From the NCBI RefSeq assembly GCF_900115465.1, contig NZ_FOWN01000008.1, positions 1-64,000 on the forward strand: a stretch of DNA of 64,000 nt, given 5' to 3'. Under the pieces are notes generated by a model, which worked only from the letters and a program-made list of their open reading frames with translations, ran no database searches and was not told the DNA's origin. The position numbers and the translations under genes were made by a program. Positions 57,961 through 64,000 of the stretch are shown in pieces. This DNA comes from Halolactibacillus alkaliphilus. Its GTDB lineage: Bacteria > Bacillota > Bacilli > Bacillales > Amphibacillaceae. Each line of letters opens with the position of its first letter. The stretch's first letter is position 1.

Positions 57961-58861
57961 CACTAATTCCCCCTTGAATATATTTCCTATAGATATGTTC
58001 AAGTCCGACTAACACACCGACTAGCATATCTGTGCCTGAGGTCGAACCGATTTGTAATACGCGTTCTATATGTTTCACATCCACATTATTTTCAGCTTCA
58101 ATTAAGGCTTTAAGAGCATCATTCGTCTGACCATAAATCATTTGTTTCAACATGTGATAACTTACGGATGTCGTGCGCTCTTTTGTATATGTTAAAAAAT
58201 CATCTTTATACTCTAATATCAAGCGCCATTCAGACGTATGATAGTAGTTAAATACACTAAATAACCCTAATAAAAAATCATCCCCTGAAGGTGTAAGACC
58301 AATACCAAGACCAATAAATTGCTTGATTATTTCTAGTTTCGGCCACTGATTAAATAGCTCCAATCGTTCATAAAGCGCTTCTTGATGAAGTGATAAAGGT
58401 TTTTCATTTGTTGTTTTACCAGCTAATTGCAGGTAACTACCTAAAATACCACGATCATCTCCATGTGCCTTAACAAATTTCTTCAAGCGTTTGATGACTT
58501 GTTGTGTTACATGTGGACTTTCAGGATAGCTCACAAAGCGTCCACTCCAGAGATTTGCATGATGAAAATCAATAACATAATCTTCAATCATCAACGTATT
58601 ATACCCTATTAAATAAACCTCTTTACTCGGGTTGATGTGTTTAACGAGCACGTTAAACACATCATCCTCTTTAATTTTTATCATATCTGGTGCCTGTACA
58701 ACATGTGATTTTGCTAGCGTAACTAAACGATCTGCCTGTTTAAGCTTTATATTGATGACTTGCTGATAAACGGCATCTACCTCACCAATAACTTGACCAA
58801 TATTACATCCGAGTAGATATCGTTTCAATCCCCAATCAATTTGGTTGACTGTAAGTCTCAC
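57920..58861 (-). CDS. allH: Oxamate-transcarbamylase-like subunit AllH (DUF2877)
   Basis: 313 residues, DUF2877 family (E. coli AllH/YlbF, YahE). Family motif GLGIGLTPSGDDFLLGLFSV near 185-205, and IGSTSGTDMLVGVLVGLEHI near 272. Begins with GTG 58861 behind AAGGGG. First of the allH-allF-allG-allK block, with the second permease 32 bases upstream. Required with AllF and AllG for transcarbamylase activity in E. coli. Confidence 0.87.
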   Translation of the reverse strand: MRLTVNQIDWGLKRYLLGCNIGQVIGEVDAVYQQVINIKLKQADRLVTLAKSHVVQAPDMIKIKEDDVFNVLVKHINPSKEVYLIGYNTLMIEDYVIDFHHANLWSGRFVSYPESPHVTQQVIKRLKKFVKAHGDDRGILGSYLQLAGKTTNEKPLSLHQEALYERLELFNQWPKLEIIKQFIGLGIGLTPSGDDFLLGLFSVFNYYHTSEWRLILEYKDDFLTYTKERTTSVSYHMLKQMIYGQTNDALKALIEAENNVDVKHIERVLQIGSTSGTDMLVGVLVGLEHIYRKYIQGGISDDIESDDREECLS

Positions 58862-58893
58862 TTAAACCCCTTCTCTCTTAGATATCTAACGAT

Positions 58894-60420
58894 TTATGCT
58901 TTATTTCTTTCTGATGGATGTTTGTAGTAATTAAAGAACATTAACCCTGCAGCCATAGCAACATAACCAAGAGCCGCTTCACTACCAGTACCAAATCCAA
59001 ACTCTCCTGCATGAATGAAACCAAAGAATGCTAATCCAGCTGTAATTAGACTATACATAGCAGCCACTTTAAATTTCTTCTCAATTAAGAAAATAACAAT
59101 CGTGATTAACATCATCGATACTAAAATATCTGAAGCACCGAGAGTTGACCAACCTTCATAATAAACACCGTTATCTCTTAGTACATCAAAACCAACCTCG
59201 CCAGCGCTTAGTCCAGCAGCTGTTAACGTATTATTAACTTGTAATATAACGTAACTTGCAATAAATGGCATTAGACCTAAAATCATGGCTGGTACGTGTT
59301 TTGGATCGGCTGTCGTAAATGCTTGTGTACCGATAGTCATCGCGATATAAACTAAAATAGGTAATAATGCGACAAGTGGAATAATTGACATTACAAGTGG
59401 CATCAATCCGATAAATGCGATTAAAATAATACCAATACCAGTTGCTAATGAATAACCAACACGTGCGCCAGCTTTTTTCCAACCTGGGTGTCCAATATAA
59501 ATAATAGTTGGATAAGGACTTCCTAAGAATGAACCTAAAATAGATAATAGACCTGGTACAAGTAATGATAGTGTTGTAGGATATTTATCACCCTCAACCT
59601 CAGCACTTTCAATATTATCTAAACTCTCTAAAAAGTCATAAATAGCGAGTGGAATTGCCGCAGCTAAGAATGGTGATAAGTAAGCAAAACCTTCAATTAA
59701 ATTACCAATTGCAATTGACGGAAACGCAATGCTAAAACCACTTGCTGCTTCTTGAACTGCAGATAATTCCATGTAACCAGTTGCCCAAGCAAGTACCATA
59801 CCGATGATAATAGCAAGTAAACCAGCTGGAATATTACCAGGAAGTTTTTTGTGCGCAATCCAACCACCTAATACAATTACAAGTGTTAATAATCCGATAT
59901 AAGGAGTTGAGAAAATCTCTCCCATCGGGTTCATGGCAATAAACGTTAACGCGATACCTGCAAGTGAACCGAGTAAAGCCGAACGTGGGATGTGTTTTTG
60001 AATGAACGGCCCAACAAAAGCACCTAGAGTCATAATTATCCCTTGTACTAAGTTCCAAGCGATACCTGTTGACCAAGCAATAACCCAGTCATTTGTTGCT
60101 GCATACACTGGCAAAATAACACCAAATGCTACAATAAAGTAATGCGGGACACTAAGTCCGTACGGCATAGCCGTCATATCTTCTTTACCCGTTTCTAATG
60201 ACTTTCTTCTTGCTTGTATTGCGAAGATAATTCCTCCAAGACCAATCGCTACAGCCGTACCAGGTACGATTTTTCCATAAAGAATATCACCTGGCATATT
60301 GATCGCAGCAAGTAAACCAATCGCTGCTAAGAAGTTTGTAAGTACGTTACTAAATAATCCGAAAAATCCGTTGGTATCACCTTTGACAAACCATGGTGTC
60401 CCTTTTAATTGTTTATTCAT
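58894..60420 (-). CDS. NCS2-like nucleobase/ureide permease (second copy)
   Basis: 508 residues with about 12-14 transmembrane segments. Like NCS2 (xanthine/uracil) permeases: GDTNGFFGLFSNVLTNFLAA near 14, NIESAEVEGDKYPT near 272, GSPYPTIIYIGHPGWKKAGA near 300. It is a paralogue of the permease at 61210-62721 (shared FFGLF, DNIESAEV, GHPGWK and ARxGY motifs). The likely cargo is a cyclic or linear nitrogen compound feeding the all pathway; specificity cannot be read from sequence. Confidence 0.8.
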   Translation of the reverse strand: MNKQLKGTPWFVKGDTNGFFGLFSNVLTNFLAAIGLLAAINMPGDILYGKIVPGTAVAIGLGGIIFAIQARRKSLETGKEDMTAMPYGLSVPHYFIVAFGVILPVYAATNDWVIAWSTGIAWNLVQGIIMTLGAFVGPFIQKHIPRSALLGSLAGIALTFIAMNPMGEIFSTPYIGLLTLVIVLGGWIAHKKLPGNIPAGLLAIIIGMVLAWATGYMELSAVQEAASGFSIAFPSIAIGNLIEGFAYLSPFLAAAIPLAIYDFLESLDNIESAEVEGDKYPTTLSLLVPGLLSILGSFLGSPYPTIIYIGHPGWKKAGARVGYSLATGIGIILIAFIGLMPLVMSIIPLVALLPILVYIAMTIGTQAFTTADPKHVPAMILGLMPFIASYVILQVNNTLTAAGLSAGEVGFDVLRDNGVYYEGWSTLGASDILVSMMLITIVIFLIEKKFKVAAMYSLITAGLAFFGFIHAGEFGFGTGSEAALGYVAMAAGLMFFNYYKHPSERNKA

Positions 60421-60433
60421 TTTTTCTTCCCCC

Positions 60434-61096
60434 TTATCCTAATACACGTAAGATATTTTCTGATGGCGCTGTCCATCCGAAGATGCCGCCTTGTTGATTA
60501 ATCATACGAATCGAATCTTCGTGGTCTTTAGGATCAAATGCCGCACAAGCATCTTCTAACATTAAACATTCAAATCCACGGTCATTTGCTTCACGAATGG
60601 TTGTTTGAACACATACATGTGTTGTAACACCAGCCACAAGAAGTGATTCAATGCCTTTATTTTTTAAGATACTTTCTAAATCTGTTTGGTAAAATGCTCC
60701 CTTACCTGGTTTATCTAGGACGACTTCTCCATCAACTGGCTTAAGTTCATCGACAATATCGTGACCATATTCACCACGAACAAGAATACGTCCCATAGGA
60801 CCTTCTTGGCCAATGTTTCCTCCGCGGCGTTGTTTACTTGGTGGCACATCTGATAAGTCTGGACGGTGTCCTTCACGCGTATGAATAATAAACATCCCTT
60901 TTTCACGTGCTTTTTCTAGCATTTTTTGAACCGTTGGAATGATGACATTTGTTTTTGAGACATCGTTTCCAAGTTGCTCACCGAAACCACCTGGGTAAAG
61001 AAAATCGCGTTGCATATCAATAATAACTAATGCTGTTTTGTCCAAATCAAAGTTAAATTCGTAAGGTTTTGCTTCTACTGTAAATTGTTTTGTCAT
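60434..61096 (-). CDS. Isochorismatase-family cysteine hydrolase (amidase)
   Basis: 220 residues from ATG 61096 (GGAGGG upstream; an ATG five codons earlier overlaps that site). Catalytic triad visible: Asp27 in IIDMQRDF, Lys129 in VLDKPGKGAFYQTDL, Cys162 in GVTTHVCVQTTI. The family includes biuret hydrolase, ureidoacrylate amidohydrolase RutB and N-carbamoylsarcosine amidase, all of which split carbamoyl C-N bonds. In this operon it would release ammonia from a ureide or biuret-like intermediate. It lies between two permease genes; that sandwich is unusual. Exact substrate unknown. Confidence 0.85.
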   Translation of the reverse strand: MTKQFTVEAKPYEFNFDLDKTALVIIDMQRDFLYPGGFGEQLGNDVSKTNVIIPTVQKMLEKAREKGMFIIHTREGHRPDLSDVPPSKQRRGGNIGQEGPMGRILVRGEYGHDIVDELKPVDGEVVLDKPGKGAFYQTDLESILKNKGIESLLVAGVTTHVCVQTTIREANDRGFECLMLEDACAAFDPKDHEDSIRMINQQGGIFGWTAPSENILRVLG

Positions 61097-61209
61097 GATA
61101 ATACCCTCCATTTATTAAATCACTATAGATTTTGATATTTTTTAAAATTATTGTTTACTACAAGTGCATACAGCACTCAATACTAAATACTTCATAAGAG
61201 ATGCGTTAC

Positions 61210-62721
61210 TTAACTAACGTCTTTTTTCGATGTCACATCAACGAATAACAATAACGCTGCAACCGCTAAGTAACTTAGAAACATCGGGAATCCGACGTGT
61301 AGTCCTACCGTTTCATAGTGAATCACACCAAAATAGGCAAGTATTCCAGATAGAACGCTTACAAAGCTTGCCTTTTTAAACTGTCGGTCAATGATAAAGA
61401 CGAGCATCGTTGACCATACCATTCCAATAATAATTGCCCCACTACCTAGCGTGACAAGACCACTGTAATTCAAACCTGTTTCTTCAATCACATGATAACC
61501 GATTTCTGCTGCACTTGTGCCAATACTTGCAAGTGTATCACCTATTAAATTCTTCGCCCAATCAGCTAACCAAGGAATAAGAGCAAGAATAATTGCCGGC
61601 GCATACTTTCTTTCTACTTGTTGGAACGCCTGAGCCCCAATGATTAAGCCGATATAAATAAGAATTGGTAAAATAGCTTGAAGTGGAATAATCGTGAGTA
61701 AAAGTGAAATAAGCCCTAGCCATGAAATAATTAATATAGCTATTCCGGTCGCTAGAGTATACCCAATTCTAGCTCCTGCTTCTTTCCAACCAGGGTGCCC
61801 AATAAAGACAGCTGTAGGAAACGGACTACCAAATAAACTTGCTAATATACTTGTTGAGCCATCTGCAATCATCGTCGTCATCGTATCATAACGATCCCCT
61901 GCCACTTCAGCACTTTCAATGTTATCAATTGTTTCAAACATATTATAGATACCAAGTGGAATAGCGGCAATGATAAAAGGTGATGCTTCGTTAAAACCTT
62001 GTATTATACGGGTTGCCGAAAAAGTTGGTAAACCTATTTCAACATTTGTAAGTGCTTCAAGGAATGTTGAAAGATCCATAACACCCGTTACCCAACCAAT
62101 CGCCGTACCAATCACAATAGCTACAAGACCTACTGGTATATGTTTTGGAAACTTCACTTTACCAAACCAACCAAGTAAGATAATCGCAAAAGATACTAAA
62201 CCAATGTATGGTAAATCAAATGTTTGCATTGCCGGTGACATGGCGATAAAAGTAATCGATGCACCTGCGAGCGAACCGAGCATGGCAGCTCTTGGTAACA
62301 CTTCTTTAAGTTTAGGGCCAATGAGCGAGCCAAACAATTCAATCGCTCCTTCAATGAATCCCCAACTTAACCCAGCAAACCAAGCTATGTAAGGATCATT
62401 TGTTGTACGGTAAACCGGCCCCATGATTAAGAATACAATTAAAAACATGTGCGGAACACTTGTACCTGATGGCAAAGCAGTGACGGTATTACGTTGTTCT
62501 TTTTTCGCTAAACGATACGCCATGACACTATAGATGGCACTACTAGCAAAAATTGATAAACCTACAGCCGGTAAAATCGATCCAAAAATAAGTGATGCAG
62601 GAAATCCAACGCCGATTAATAATCCAGCCATAACTAAGAGGTTGGTTAAATTATTAGTAAATAAGCCGAAAAAACCATCAATGTCTGAGCGTTGCCACAG
62701 CTTTATTTTCAGCTCATGCAT
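61210..62721 (-). CDS. NCS2-like nucleobase/ureide permease (first copy)
   Basis: 503 residues, about 12-14 transmembrane segments. Motifs: SDIDGFFGLFTNNLTNLLVM near 13, IDNIESAEVAGDRYDTM near 268, GSPFPTAVFIGHPGWKEAGA near 295. First gene of the operon, preceded by an extended -10 promoter and GAAGGGGGG ribosome site. Paralogue of the permease at 58894-60420; the two may take up different but related substrates or be a recent duplication with division of labour. Confidence 0.8.
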   Translation of the reverse strand: MHELKIKLWQRSDIDGFFGLFTNNLTNLLVMAGLLIGVGFPASLIFGSILPAVGLSIFASSAIYSVMAYRLAKKEQRNTVTALPSGTSVPHMFLIVFLIMGPVYRTTNDPYIAWFAGLSWGFIEGAIELFGSLIGPKLKEVLPRAAMLGSLAGASITFIAMSPAMQTFDLPYIGLVSFAIILLGWFGKVKFPKHIPVGLVAIVIGTAIGWVTGVMDLSTFLEALTNVEIGLPTFSATRIIQGFNEASPFIIAAIPLGIYNMFETIDNIESAEVAGDRYDTMTTMIADGSTSILASLFGSPFPTAVFIGHPGWKEAGARIGYTLATGIAILIISWLGLISLLLTIIPLQAILPILIYIGLIIGAQAFQQVERKYAPAIILALIPWLADWAKNLIGDTLASIGTSAAEIGYHVIEETGLNYSGLVTLGSGAIIIGMVWSTMLVFIIDRQFKKASFVSVLSGILAYFGVIHYETVGLHVGFPMFLSYLAVAALLLFVDVTSKKDVS

Positions 62722-62770
62722 GTTTTTCCCCCCTTCAATAAATTTTGATGTGATGTAAGATTACACATTG

Positions 62771-62779
62771 ATTATAGCA
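62771..62779 (-). promoter_or_regulatory. Extended -10 promoter of the permease-all operon
   Basis: Minus strand TGCTATAAT (62779-62771), about 50 bases before the permease start. The -35 region is poor, which fits a promoter needing an activator such as the PucR-type regulator encoded upstream. Confidence 0.5.
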
Positions 62780-62881
62780 AGCCGTATATGATAAAACATT
62801 GTGAGAAAATGACGAATGTAATCGTTTTAATTCATCACTATCTGACGGAGTTTAACTTCTAATGTTATTATTTATACATAA

Positions 62882-62923
62882 GAAAAAACAACACCCATTC
62901 TTTTGATTGAATGCGTGCTGTTT
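62882..62923 (-). terminator. Terminator of the PucR-type regulator gene
   Basis: Minus-strand stem AAACA-g-CAC-g-CATTC pairs with GAATG-g-GTG-t-TGTTT, followed by TTTC. Confidence 0.7.
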
Positions 62924-62998
62924 CCTTATAATCAATTTCATTGATTTATCCATCTAGTTATATCTGCTAAATACAAAACCATTTTAATTGTAAAGACA

Positions 62999-64000
62999 TT
63001 ACAAGTGTAAGTAGCGATACATTTGACAAGCGACACCTACTTCTATCATCTTATCACCATCATTTAAGTCAACACCTAAATCTTTAAGTTTTTGAATCCG
63101 ATACCTTAGCGAGTTATAATGAATAAACATTTCTTCTGACGTCCGTTGAACATTGCCATTATTTTTAATAAGCGTCGATAATGTTTGCATTAAATCCATA
63201 TCTTTCTTCTCATCATATTTAATAATATCCCCTATATACTCATCTATAAATTCATGCATTTTTTCTTCATCATCAATGAGCTGAAACAGCTTAAACAATC
63301 CTAGTGATTGATAAAACTTAATATAAGATTGTGTGGACTGGTTACCAAAAATACTATGAACGAGCCTCGCATGGTGATATCCTGATTTTATATCACTTAG
63401 ACGTTCAATAGGTTCTGAAATACTAACAGAGAACAAACCAAATGTTTTAAGGGATTTGATGATTAATGCACTGCATAACTGTAACTTTTCGTGCAATCGC
63501 GTTTCAAAAGCTAAGCTAATAAATACTACAAGTTCCTCTTCAAAATAGGCTACTTTACAATTAGAAATAGGTACGGTAAAGATATGGCTGACACTCTGTT
63601 CGATTTTTTCTGATTCTAACACTTTACTATAGGTGGCAATCCGTTCTTCTGACCCTTTTTCCATCGAATGCACGACGAGAATGACATTTGGAAAATGAAG
63701 ATGCCATTTAAATACTTTTGCTTTTTCAATGATTTCTGATTGTGATTGATAGCGTTCATTTAATATATCGCGTAAAAAGCTATCCAGATAATTCCGCTCT
63801 TTTTGCTGAATAGCTGCTTTTGTCTGCATTAAATAGGCCAATAATATAATCGCTTGTTCTACGATAATTGCTAAGTGACCGCCAGCTTGTTCATCCTCTT
63901 TTAGCACAATTAAATACCCGAACTGTTTATTCCCAGCCATGATAGGAGCGACCAATATATCCGTTTCTTTGTAAGTCTGATTTGCTACTTCAATCACAGT
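62999..64000 (-). CDS. PucR-family transcriptional regulator, C-terminal part
   Basis: The frame is open to the right edge, so the N-terminal sensory (PucR) domain is cut off; a GTG at 63997 is probably internal. The visible 333 codons include a GGDEF-like middle region (about 100-230) and a C-terminal HTH_30 domain (about 275-325; NGNVQRTSEEMFIHYNSLRY) typical of PucR/CdaR regulators. B. subtilis PucR activates purine catabolism genes and responds to allantoin and related compounds. It likely controls the downstream permease-all operon. Confidence 0.87.
   Translation of the reverse strand, partial: TVIEVANQTYKETDILVAPIMAGNKQFGYLIVLKEDEQAGGHLAIIVEQAIILLAYLMQTKAAIQQKERNYLDSFLRDILNERYQSQSEIIEKAKVFKWHLHFPNVILVVHSMEKGSEERIATYSKVLESEKIEQSVSHIFTVPISNCKVAYFEEELVVFISLAFETRLHEKLQLCSALIIKSLKTFGLFSVSISEPIERLSDIKSGYHHARLVHSIFGNQSTQSYIKFYQSLGLFKLFQLIDDEEKMHEFIDEYIGDIIKYDEKKDMDLMQTLSTLIKNNGNVQRTSEEMFIHYNSLRYRIQKLKDLGVDLNDGDKMIEVGVACQMYRYLHL

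Noticed and set aside
59834-60076. Minus-strand alternative frame within the second permease
   Set aside because: A shadow frame rich in Cys/Arg/Tyr inside a clear membrane-protein gene.

Overview
The window reads as a low-GC Firmicutes chromosome segment from the family Bacillaceae. Gene order repeatedly follows Bacillus subtilis: hit/ecsAB, trpP-yhaH, prsA-yhaM-yhaN-yhaO-yhaP-yhaQ, yvcI-rapZ-glmR-whiA-crh, trxB with a TPR gene, yvoD-ppaX-yvoF-lgt-hprK, yvlCD, uvrBA, minJ-ctpB, ftsEX, prfB-secA. Many proteins are acidic, and there is a glycine-betaine uptake operon plus two GbsR-type regulators. This suggests a halotolerant or alkaliphilic relative (Amphibacillus/Halolactibacillus-like). That genus guess is inference; the sequence does not prove it. 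No rRNA, tRNA, CRISPR array or prophage was seen.

Layout. 1-320: left end of a probable IS200/IS605-type element (start of a TnpB-like gene plus a subterminal hairpin). 476-4402: ecsAB, divergent hit, trpP (with what looks like a TRAP-binding leader) and yhaH. 4434-8455: opuA osmoprotectant operon, divergent from a GbsR-type regulator, with a perfect 20-bp palindrome between them. 8598-18010: prsA, yhaM, a second GbsR-type regulator, yhaN/yhaO (nuclease-associated ATPase pair), and the yhaQP ABC exporter, whose permease gene carries an in-frame stop. 18040-23093: crh, whiA, glmR, rapZ, nudix gene and trxB. 23203-31652: TPR protein, an aberrant GlpD-like flavoprotein, yvoF, ppaX, yvoD, lgt, hprK, pabBC. 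31906-39283: yvlDC, uvrBA under a LexA-like box, a solitary IS200/IS605-like right-end hairpin, prfC. 39505-49130: a SWIM/SNF2 helicase, minJ-like gene, ctpB, an M23 peptidase gene, ftsX and ftsE. 49147-53871: YitT-family protein, prfB with its programmed +1 frameshift, secA. 53982-64000: an accessory-looking catabolic operon.

The last region is the most distinctive. A PucR-type regulator (truncated by the window end) lies upstream of seven same-strand genes: NCS2-like permease, isochorismatase-family hydrolase, second NCS2-like permease, then AllH (DUF2877), AllF (FdrA), AllG (DUF1116) and carbamate kinase (AllK). The last four match the oxamate transcarbamylase plus carbamate kinase set known from E. 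coli allantoin fermentation. They would turn a carbamoylated intermediate into carbamoyl phosphate and then ATP. No allantoinase, allantoate amidohydrolase or ureidoglycolate dehydrogenase is in view, and the paired permeases and hydrolase are not the E. coli arrangement. The substrate is therefore open, and this is the best candidate for an undescribed pathway variant.

Functional links: HPr kinase (28842-29792) would phosphorylate Crh (18087-18335) and HPr to drive CcpA repression, and PpaX removes the pyrophosphate that HPr kinase releases. FtsEX with the M23 enzyme couples division to wall cleavage. PrsA, Lgt, SecA and EcsAB serve protein export and lipoproteins.
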